Below are positions 1 to 5,641 of a DNA stretch of 8,834 nt, piece by piece. Source of the DNA: an uncultured Alistipes sp. (lineage in GTDB: Bacteria; Bacteroidota; Bacteroidia; Bacteroidales; Rikenellaceae); contig CAUHCL010000088.1 in NCBI GenBank assembly GCA_959604655.1, positions 1-8,834 on the forward strand, given 5' to 3'. The position numbers were made by a program, and so were the translations under genes. Every line of letters begins with the position of its first letter. Within the stretch, counting starts at the first letter, position 1. The notes below the pieces were generated by a model. It searched no databases. It had not been told where the DNA came from and worked only from the letters and a program-made list of their open reading frames with translations.

Positions 1-392
1 CGCCCACCTACTGGGTGTTCAGCATGTATACTCCCCACCAGGGCGCCGAGTCGGTACCTCTCTACTTCGATCCCGTGACGGCCGAGGACAAGTATCGCCG
101 CAAGGTCGACCTGCTGTCGGCCACCGCGTCGCGCGCCGACGACGGTACGATCACCCTGTCGCTCGCCAACGTCGATCTCGACAAGGAGTGCCGCGTGACG
201 ATCGCCCTCGACGGCGACAGACGTTACGACGTCCGCGGGCAGGTCCTGACGGCCGATGCCATGAACGCCCGCAACACCTTCGAGAGTCCCGACGCCGTGC
301 GTCCCGCGGAGCTGAAGGGCATAAAGTCGTCGAAAGGCGAAATCGAGGTGGTTTTGCCCGCCAAGTCGATAGTTTCGCTCACGCTCAGGTAG
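1..392 (+). CDS. C-terminal part of a GH51-family alpha-L-arabinofuranosidase (5' end outside window)
   Basis: The frame is open from base 3 and gives 129 residues before a TAG stop at 390-392; the catalytic domain lies outside the window. It starts PTYWVFSMYTPHQGAESVPL, which matches the family pattern in which a conserved PTY-hVF-MY-HQ stretch leads into the C-terminal beta-sandwich. Further along, 'LTADAMNARNTFESP' followed by a V-P-ELKG segment, and the ending 'LPAKSIVSLTL', are also typical of GH51 C-termini. The family removes terminal alpha-L-arabinofuranosyl residues from arabinan and arabinoxylan. The first GTG (15) and ATG (24) codons are internal, because the conserved motif begins before them. 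Location (periplasm or cytoplasm) and substrate cannot be told, since the signal-peptide region and active site are missing. A strong terminator follows directly. The family call is from recognised motifs and no search was run. Confidence 0.82.
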   Translation, partial: PTYWVFSMYTPHQGAESVPLYFDPVTAEDKYRRKVDLLSATASRADDGTITLSLANVDLDKECRVTIALDGDRRYDVRGQVLTADAMNARNTFESPDAVRPAELKGIKSSKGEIEVVLPAKSIVSLTLR

Positions 393-414
393 CGTCGCGG
401 ACCAATATCGCGGC

Positions 415-461
415 AAAAGTCTGAAAATCGGCTGACAAGTTGCGGTTTTCAGACTTTTTTT
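415..461 (+). terminator. Intrinsic terminator after the GH51 gene
   Basis: A perfect 13-bp inverted repeat pairs 415-427 (AAAAGTCTGAAAA) with 446-458. Three inner pairs (428-430 with 443-445, one a G-T wobble) can extend it, leaving a 12-nt loop at 431-442. A run of seven Ts (455-461) ends the structure. It lies 22 bp after the GH51 stop. The A-rich 5' arm means it could also act weakly on the opposite strand. Its loop and T-tract overlap the secDF promoter. Confidence 0.85.
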
Positions 462-471
462 CTTATCTTTG
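439..471 (+). promoter_or_regulatory. Bacteroidetes-type promoter for secDF
   Basis: TATCTTTG at 464-471 matches the Bacteroidetes primary-sigma -7 consensus TAnnTTTG exactly. GTTG at 439-442 is a plausible -33 box (consensus TTTG), with a 21-bp spacer. The -33 candidate lies in the loop of the upstream terminator, and the -7 box starts two bases after its T-tract. Transcription should start about 5-10 bp after the -7 box, giving an A-rich leader of roughly 70-80 nt before the secDF ATG. That leader holds a small hairpin, CGGGC-TGT-GCCCG at 484-496, and no Shine-Dalgarno site, which is usual in this phylum. The start site is inferred. Confidence 0.72.
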
Positions 472-553
472 CAAACTAAAAAACGGGCTGTGCCCGAACG
501 GGTAACGTTTGAAACGATAAACAAAAAGAATATAAACAAAATTTTTAACGACA

Positions 554-3538
554 ATGCAAAGTAAAGGCGCAATTAAATTGTTCGCGATCATACTGGTGAT
601 CGCGAGCCTCTACCAGCTCTCGTTCTCGTTCAAAACGCGAAGCGTGGAGAAGGCTGCCGCAGAGTATGCGGAGGCGTTCGACGAGGCTGAAAGAGCATCC
701 GCCGAGGCTTATTATCTCGACTCGATCATGAATAAGCCCGTTTACAGTCTTCTCGGACTCAAGGACTACACCTACAAGGAGTGCAAGGAGAAGGAGGTGA
801 ACCTCGGTCTCGACCTCAAGGGCGGTATGAACGTGATGCTCGAAATCGAAGTTCAGGACCTTATCAAATCGTTGGCAGGCGAGAGCCGGGAAGATCCCGC
901 GTTCGTCGAGGCGATGAACCGCGCGAACGAGGCCATGAAGGCGGGTACCAACGACTACATAGGCGTGTTCGCCAAGGCTTATAAGGAGTGTTCCAACGGT
1001 GCGCCTCTGGCCGCCATCTTCGTGAGCCCCGACCGTAAGGACATCACCCCCAACAGCACCGACGACGAGGTGGTGAAGGTCCTGCGTCAGGAGACCGACG
1101 CCGCCATCGCCGCGTCGTTCAACATCCTGCGCAGCCGTATCGACCATTTCGGCGTGACGCAGCCCAACATCCAGCGCCTGCCCAACTCGAACCGCATCAT
1201 GGTGGAGTTGCCTGGCGTGAAGGAGCCCGAGCGCGTGCGCAAGCTGTTGCAGGGCTCGGCTTCGCTGGAGTTCTGGGTGACCTACAATGCGGGCGAGGTC
1301 CTGCCCTGGCTGGCCGAGGCCGACCGCATGATAAAGCAGGACAACGACGAGAGCAATGGCGCCGCCACGGCTGAGACCGAGGCTGCCGAGACTGCGGAGC
1401 AGGCCGAGGGTCTGGCTGCCGAGGTGGCCGAAAAGAACGATGCCGCTGCCGAGCAGAACGCCTCGTCGCGCTTCACCCGCGAGACCAATCCCCTCTTCGC
1501 CCTGCTCGATCCTTCGTATGCGGGCGGTTGCATCGTCGGCGTGGCTGCATCGGCCGACATGCCTGCGGTGAACGCCTATCTGGCCCGTGCTGACGTGCAG
1601 AATCTGTTCCCGAGCGATCTGGAACTCAAGTGGGGCATCAAGGGTGAGGATATGTTCGACGGCCGCGTGGCTCTGTATGCCCTGCGTTCGATCGACGGCA
1701 AGCCCGCCATGGACGGCAGCTCGGTATCGACGGCGCAGGAGCGCTATTCGGACCGCGGCGCTACGGCCGAGGTCGGCATGACCATGACATCCAACGGCGC
1801 GTCGCAGTGGGCGCAGCTCACGGGTCAGAACGTGGGCAAGCCCATAGCCATCGTGCTCGACGGTTACGTATATTCAGCCCCCAACGTTCAGAACAAGATC
1901 GAGGGCGGCGTTTCGCAAATTACGGGTAATTTCACCATTCAGGAGGCGCAGGACTTGGCCAACGTGCTCAAGTCGGGTAAGGTGCCCGCTCCCGCGCGCA
2001 TAATACAGGATACGGTGGTAGGTCCCTCGCTCGGTCAGGAGTCGATCAATGCGGGTCTGCTCTCGTTCGTGCTGGCATTCGTGCTGGTGCTGCTCTACAT
2101 GGGTCTGTTCTACAAGACGGCGGGCTGGATGGCCGACATGGCGCTTATCCTTAACGTATTCCTGCTGGTGGGCGTGCTGGTGTCGTTCGGCGCCGTGCTG
2201 ACGCTGCCCGGTATCGCGGGTATCGTGCTCACGATGGGTATGGCGGTGGATGCCAACGTCATCATATACGAGCGTATCAAGGAGGAGCTTCGCGGAGGCA
2301 AGGGCCTCTCGCTCGCTATAAAGGACGGTTTCTCGAATGCCTACTCGGCCATCATCGACGGTAACCTTACCACCATCATCACGGGTATCGTGCTGTTCGT
2401 GTTCGGTAACGGTCCCGTTCAGGGCTTCGCCACCACGCTTATCATAGGTATCCTGACCTCGTTCTTCTGCGCGATCTTCATCACCCGCATGCTGCTGGAG
2501 TGGATCGAGGCGAAGTGGGGCAAGGTGTCGTTCTCGCGTTCGTGGTCGGAGAACTGGCTGGCCAACGTGTCGTTCGACTTCATCGCCAAGCGCAAGGTGT
2601 CGTACGTCGTTTCGGGCACTCTGATCCTGCTCTCGCTCCTGTCGCTCGCTTTCCACGGCCTCAATACGGGCGTTGACTTCACGGGCGGCCGTACCTATGT
2701 GGTACGCTTCGACAGCAACGTATCGCCCGAGGCGGTCCGCGAGGCGCTGGACAAGGCCATCGTGAGCGACGACGCTGCCATGAAATCGAACGAGGTGAAG
2801 CAGTACGGTGCCGAGAACCAGATGCGCATCGTGACGCAGTATAAGTACGACGACACGTCGGAGGAGACCACCGCTGAGGTCGACGCCCTGATCTACGAGG
2901 CGTTGAAGGGCTTCTACACCTATCCCATCACTCTGGAGGGCTTCACCAGCACCCAGGAGGATGTGAACGGTATCATCTCGTCGGACAAGATCGGTCCCTC
3001 GATCGCCAAGGACATGACCTATAACGCAATCTATGCCGTGCTGTTCTCGCTGATCGCCATAGGTCTCTACATCACCTTCCGATTCAAGAGATGGCAGTGG
3101 GCGCTGGGCGCCACGGCGGCGCTGGCTCACAACGCGCTGCTGGTGATCGGTATATTCTCGATGCTTTACAGCTTCATGCCGTTCAACCTCGAGGTCAACC
3201 AGGCATTCATCGCGGCGATCCTCACCATCATCGGTTACTCGATCAACGATACCGTGGTGATCTTCGACCGTATCCGCGAGTACATCACGCTCTTCCCCAA
3301 GCGCGCCATAGGCGACAACATCAACAAGGCCATCTGCTCGACCCTGTCGCGTACCATGAATACTTCGGGTACTACCATCGTGACGCTGATCGCCATGTTC
3401 GTCTTGGGCGGCGAGACGATGCGCGGATTCATCTTCGCGCTGCTGCTCGGCGTGATTATCGGTACCTATTCGTCGGTGTTCGTGGCTACGCCCATCGCAT
3501 ACGACATTCTGCGCCGTACCGACGAGAAGAAAAAGTAA
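554..3538 (+). CDS. secDF: SecDF fusion protein, protein translocase accessory subunit
   Basis: This 994-residue fusion of SecD and SecF is an inner-membrane RND-type protein that uses the proton gradient to pull exported proteins through SecYEG. In order: TM1 about 6-24; the SecD signature LGLDLKGGMN at 84-93; the periplasmic P1 domain, including RSRIDHFGV near 193-201; an Ala/Glu-rich insert at 264-306; five SecD membrane helices about 498-648; SecF TM1 about 681-701; the SecF signature GVDFTGG at 706-712; a second periplasmic domain; and five more helices to about 980. The two helix-borne aspartates expected for proton transport are present: D566 in GMAVDANVIIYERIKEE and D899 in GYSINDTVVIFDRIRE. 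The ATG at 554 follows an A/T-rich leader and begins with a short basic stretch before TM1. Fused SecDF is the normal form in Bacteroidetes. It is probably a single-gene unit, since a promoter precedes it and a terminator follows. Confidence 0.98.
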   Translation: MQSKGAIKLFAIILVIASLYQLSFSFKTRSVEKAAAEYAEAFDEAERASAEAYYLDSIMNKPVYSLLGLKDYTYKECKEKEVNLGLDLKGGMNVMLEIEVQDLIKSLAGESREDPAFVEAMNRANEAMKAGTNDYIGVFAKAYKECSNGAPLAAIFVSPDRKDITPNSTDDEVVKVLRQETDAAIAASFNILRSRIDHFGVTQPNIQRLPNSNRIMVELPGVKEPERVRKLLQGSASLEFWVTYNAGEVLPWLAEADRMIKQDNDESNGAATAETEAAETAEQAEGLAAEVAEKNDAAAEQNASSRFTRETNPLFALLDPSYAGGCIVGVAASADMPAVNAYLARADVQNLFPSDLELKWGIKGEDMFDGRVALYALRSIDGKPAMDGSSVSTAQERYSDRGATAEVGMTMTSNGASQWAQLTGQNVGKPIAIVLDGYVYSAPNVQNKIEGGVSQITGNFTIQEAQDLANVLKSGKVPAPARIIQDTVVGPSLGQESINAGLLSFVLAFVLVLLYMGLFYKTAGWMADMALILNVFLLVGVLVSFGAVLTLPGIAGIVLTMGMAVDANVIIYERIKEELRGGKGLSLAIKDGFSNAYSAIIDGNLTTIITGIVLFVFGNGPVQGFATTLIIGILTSFFCAIFITRMLLEWIEAKWGKVSFSRSWSENWLANVSFDFIAKRKVSYVVSGTLILLSLLSLAFHGLNTGVDFTGGRTYVVRFDSNVSPEAVREALDKAIVSDDAAMKSNEVKQYGAENQMRIVTQYKYDDTSEETTAEVDALIYEALKGFYTYPITLEGFTSTQEDVNGIISSDKIGPSIAKDMTYNAIYAVLFSLIAIGLYITFRFKRWQWALGATAALAHNALLVIGIFSMLYSFMPFNLEVNQAFIAAILTIIGYSINDTVVIFDRIREYITLFPKRAIGDNINKAICSTLSRTMNTSGTTIVTLIAMFVLGGETMRGFIFALLLGVIIGTYSSVFVATPIAYDILRRTDEKKK
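1382..1453 (+). repeat. In-frame GCTGCCGAG repeats in the SecDF Ala/Glu-rich insert
   Basis: GCTGCCGAG occurs three times, at 1382-1390, 1415-1423 and 1445-1453, each in the secDF frame and each encoding Ala-Ala-Glu. They sit in a low-complexity, acidic, Ala-rich segment (residues about 264-306) between the SecD P1 subregions. The segment is probably a flexible or helical periplasmic spacer. Repeats like these are prone to slippage in multiples of three, so length may vary between strains. Confidence 0.7.
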
Positions 3539-3546
3539 TCGCCGTC

Positions 3547-3587
3547 CACTCCGCACGAATCGGTCGGAGTGTACCTGCGATTGGTAC
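3547..3587 (+). other. Two overlapping small stem-loops in the secDF 3' region
   Basis: CACTCCG (3547-3553) pairs with CGGAGTG (3565-3571) across an 11-nt loop. GTACC (3571-3575) pairs with GGTAC (3583-3587) across a 7-nt loop. The two share base 3571, so both cannot form fully. Neither has a T-tract. They lie between the secDF stop and the main terminator and may simply protect the 3' end of the transcript. No function is claimed. Confidence 0.35.
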
Positions 3588-3595
3588 GATATTGG

Positions 3596-3635
3596 AAAAA
3601 ACAGGTTGCGACGTTGGGCTGCAACCTGTTTTTTT
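3596..3635 (+). terminator. Intrinsic terminator after secDF
   Basis: A perfect 14-bp inverted repeat pairs 3596-3609 (AAAAAACAGGTTGC) with 3621-3634, leaving an 11-nt loop (3610-3620). The T-run is seven long (3629-3635). A G-T wobble at 3595/3635 can extend the stem. It lies 57 bp after the secDF stop. The A-rich 5' arm could let it work in both directions. It overlaps the promoter of the next gene in the same way as the terminator at 415-461. Confidence 0.85.
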
Positions 3636-3645
3636 CGTAACTTTG
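3613..3645 (+). promoter_or_regulatory. Bacteroidetes-type promoter for the ybbR-like/coaE/folP group
   Basis: TAACTTTG at 3638-3645 fits TAnnTTTG, with GTTG at 3613-3616 as candidate -33 box and a 21-bp spacer. The -33 box lies in the hairpin loop of the secDF terminator, and the -7 box begins two bases after the seven-T run. Only eight bases separate the box from the ATG at 3654, so transcripts from here would have almost no leader. Confidence 0.68.
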
Positions 3646-3653
3646 TCACCGAT

Positions 3654-4151
3654 ATGAAAAACGTGTTGGATAAACTCAGGGCGTTGCCTGCATGGATTCA
3701 GGGATATATCTCTCCCGTTTTCGTGGCGTTGCTGTGCGCTTCGTTCATATTGTGGTACATAGTCAAGCTCGAATCGGACTATACCGCCGACTACTACGTG
3801 CCCATCGAGGTGAACGGCGAGAACCTGCGCGTGCAGTGCCTCGTCGAGGGCAAGGGTGCCACGCTGCTGCGTTATCGCGCGTATACGCACAAGCAGATCA
3901 AGATACCTCTCTCGGAGCTCAAATACGCCGTCGAGGAGGAGATCGACGAGCAGTCGGGCAAGGTCGTGCGTTCGTATTGCATTATCGATCCGCAGTCGTT
4001 GCAGAGTTCCATCTCGGTTCGTCTGAACGACATAAAGGTGCTGTCGATCGGCGATGTTCCGCCGCTGCCCATGCCTGCGGCTTCGGCAGGGGGCGATGCC
4101 GCGGCGAAGACCGACGGCAAGGGCACCGTGAAAATCAACGCGGGACACTGA
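3654..4151 (+). CDS. Short YbbR/CdaR-like membrane-anchored protein
   Basis: This 165-residue protein has a short N-terminal cytoplasmic piece, one membrane helix at about 18-38 (ending ASFILWYIVKLES), and an extracytoplasmic remainder. A hydrophobic helix ending in a W-hhhKL motif, followed by an alternating beta segment (YYVPIEVNGENLRVQC, then LVEGKGATLLRYR), is the YbbR-domain pattern. YbbR proteins beside coaE are common in Bacteroidales but are usually about twice as long with several YbbR units; this one has room for about one plus a partial unit (IDPQSLQSSISVRL, then a VLSIGDVP stretch). The last 25 residues are Ala/Gly/Lys-rich and probably disordered. In Firmicutes CdaR regulates the diadenylate cyclase CdaA; the Bacteroidetes role is not known to me. 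The ATG at 3654 was chosen because the upstream TTG at 3606 lies inside the terminator stem. It is first in an apparent operon, 49 bp before coaE. Confidence 0.72.
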   Translation: MKNVLDKLRALPAWIQGYISPVFVALLCASFILWYIVKLESDYTADYYVPIEVNGENLRVQCLVEGKGATLLRYRAYTHKQIKIPLSELKYAVEEEIDEQSGKVVRSYCIIDPQSLQSSISVRLNDIKVLSIGDVPPLPMPAASAGGDAAAKTDGKGTVKINAGH

Positions 4152-4200
4152 TCCGTACGGCAGGCGGCAGAGGTGTAAAATCCCATATAATCTTCGATAT

Positions 4201-4794
4201 ATGTATAAGATAGGTGTTACGGGCGGCATCGGAAGCGGCAAGAGTACCGTATGCGCGCTCTTCGCCGAGCGGGGCATACCCGTCTACGACTCCGATTCGC
4301 GGGCCAAGAGCCTGATGAACGACGACGAAGCGCTGCGCGGGGAGCTGTCGCGCGAGTTCGGCGAAGGTTGCTACGCGGCCGACGGAGGTCTCGACCGCGC
4401 TTATCTCGCATCCCGCGTTTTCGGCCACGCCGAGGCGCTGGAGCGTCTTAATGCCATAGTGCATCCCGCCGTAAGGGAGGATTTCCGCCGCTGGGCCGAG
4501 GCGCAGAGTGCCCCCTACGTGTTGCTGGAGAGTGCCATACTCTTCGAGGCGGGCTTCGAATCCGAGGTCGACGCCACACTGGCCGTGCTGGCGCCGCAGC
4601 AGGAGCGTGTGCGCCGCGCCGTCGAGCGCGACGGCGTGAGCCGCGACGAGGTGCTGAAACGTATGGCGCACCAGATGAGCGACGACGAGCTGCATGCGCG
4701 TGCTGACCGCACGGTGGTCAACGTGCGGCGCGATTATCTGGAGAGCGATGTAGAACAACTGCACAAAATATATTCCTATGAAGCTCAACGGTAG
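4201..4794 (+). CDS. coaE: Dephospho-CoA kinase
   Basis: CoaE phosphorylates the 3'-OH of the ribose of dephospho-CoA with ATP, the last step of CoA synthesis, in the cytoplasm. The protein is 197 residues, the normal family length. It opens with MYKIGVTGGIGSGKST, whose P-loop is G8-T16 with K14. It has the conserved YDSD at 29-32 (substrate-site Asp), IVHP at 86-89, the core strand LLESAILFEAG at 108-118, and an Arg-rich lid region (QERVRRAVERDGVS, 134-147). The ATG at 4201 puts the P-loop right at the N-terminus, as expected. There is no Shine-Dalgarno site; the upstream bases are A/T-rich. It is co-oriented with the YbbR-like gene upstream, and its last 17 bases overlap the start of folP, so translation of the two may be coupled. 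Confidence 0.97.
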   Translation: MYKIGVTGGIGSGKSTVCALFAERGIPVYDSDSRAKSLMNDDEALRGELSREFGEGCYAADGGLDRAYLASRVFGHAEALERLNAIVHPAVREDFRRWAEAQSAPYVLLESAILFEAGFESEVDATLAVLAPQQERVRRAVERDGVSRDEVLKRMAHQMSDDELHARADRTVVNVRRDYLESDVEQLHKIYSYEAQR

Positions 4795-5617
4795 GGAGCT
4801 CGATCTGTCGCGCCCCAAGGTGATGACCATAGTGAACGTCACCGACGACTCGTTCTATGCGGGCAGCCGCACTATCGACGAGGCATCGATCGAGCGTCGC
4901 GTGGCATCGGCGGCCGAGGCGGGTGCCGACATATTCGACGTGGGCGGCTACTCGTCGCGCCCGGGGGCGGCCGACATATCGGCTGAGGAGGAGTGGCGGC
5001 GCGTGGAGCGCGGTGTGGCCGCGGTGCGCCGTGTCGCGGGCGACATTCCCGTGTCGGTGGACACCTTCCGCGCCGAGGTGGCACGCCGAGCGATAGAGAG
5101 CTTCGGAGAGTTGATCATAAACGACATATCGGCGGGCGAGCTGGATCCCGCGATCGTGGACGTGGCGGCGCGGTACGGCGTGCCCTATATCGCCATGCAC
5201 ATGCGCGGCACGCCGCAGACCATGCAGTCGCTCGTGTCGTACGGGAGCGATATAGTGTCGGAGGTATGCGCCTATTTCGAGCGCAGGACAGCGGAGCTGC
5301 GCGCGCGCGGCGTGCGCGAACTCATTCTCGATCCGGGCTTCGGGTTCGCCAAGAGTCTGGAGCAGAACTACGAACTTATGGCAGGACTGCACCGCTTGTG
5401 CGGCATGGGGTATCCCGTGCTGTCGGGAGTGTCGCGCAAGTCGATGATATATCGTCTGTTAGAAGTTACGCCCGCCGAGGCGTCGGCAGGCACTGCGGCG
5501 CTCAACTGGGAGTCGCTGCGTCAGGGGGCATCCATCCTGCGCGTGCACGACACGCGCGAGGCGGCGGATATAGTTAGAATGTTCGGGGTCTACTGTCCGT
5601 ACGTCGGCCGCCGATAG
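4778..5617 (+). CDS. folP: Dihydropteroate synthase
   Basis: FolP condenses 6-hydroxymethyl-7,8-dihydropterin diphosphate with p-aminobenzoate to give dihydropteroate in folate synthesis; it is the sulfonamide target. The 279-residue protein is a TIM barrel of usual length. Motifs in order: MTIVNVTDDSFYAGSR (16-31, loop 1), DVGGYSSRPGA (54-64, loop 2), SVDT (93-96), IINDISAG (113-120), MHMRGTPQTM (140-149), LDPGFGFAKS (184-193), SRKS (219-222) and RVHD (255-258). All main pterin- and phosphate-binding residues appear present. Oddities: loop 1 reads T-D-D where T-P-D is usual, and MT replaces MG. GGYSSRPG instead of GGESTRPG is a normal variant in Bacteroidetes, from memory. The ATG at 4778 lies inside the end of coaE. 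In Bacteroides folP commonly sits next to cdaA; here the next gene is convergent and unrelated. Confidence 0.97.
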   Translation: MKLNGRELDLSRPKVMTIVNVTDDSFYAGSRTIDEASIERRVASAAEAGADIFDVGGYSSRPGAADISAEEEWRRVERGVAAVRRVAGDIPVSVDTFRAEVARRAIESFGELIINDISAGELDPAIVDVAARYGVPYIAMHMRGTPQTMQSLVSYGSDIVSEVCAYFERRTAELRARGVRELILDPGFGFAKSLEQNYELMAGLHRLCGMGYPVLSGVSRKSMIYRLLEVTPAEASAGTAALNWESLRQGASILRVHDTREAADIVRMFGVYCPYVGRR

Positions 5618-5628
5618 CTGCCGCACCG

Positions 5629-5641
5629 CCGCTGTCAGCGG
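5629..5641. other. Small GC-rich hairpin between converging folP and the minus-strand gene
   Basis: CCGCT (5629-5633) pairs with AGCGG (5637-5641) around a 3-nt loop that overlaps the stop codon of the minus-strand gene. There is no T-run on either strand. It is the only candidate for stopping transcription in the 17-bp space between the two stop codons, and it is a weak one. Confidence 0.25.

Noticed and set aside
484..516. Small hairpins in the secDF leader as a riboswitch
   Set aside because: Only a 5-bp stem and a competing very short one are visible; there is no conserved core resembling a known riboswitch class.
545..1147. 200-codon minus-strand frame at the 5' end of secDF
   Set aside because: It is antisense to conserved SecD sequence and has no motif of its own; its ORF ends close to the secDF start purely by chance.
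1874..3649. 591-codon open frame on the minus strand, opposite secDF
   Set aside because: It is a mirror of the well-supported secDF gene. The translation is rich in Arg, His, Gln and Asp with no domain pattern, and such frames are expected from the codon bias of the true gene.
3606..3653. TTG at 3606 as an earlier start for the YbbR-like gene
   Set aside because: It lies inside the terminator stem and would be upstream of the predicted transcription start; the added residues look like translated hairpin.
4176..4200. TATAATCTTCG before coaE as a possible internal promoter
   Set aside because: It does not fit TAnnTTTG (the TTTG part is broken), and the 49-bp gap and shared direction are explained by an operon.
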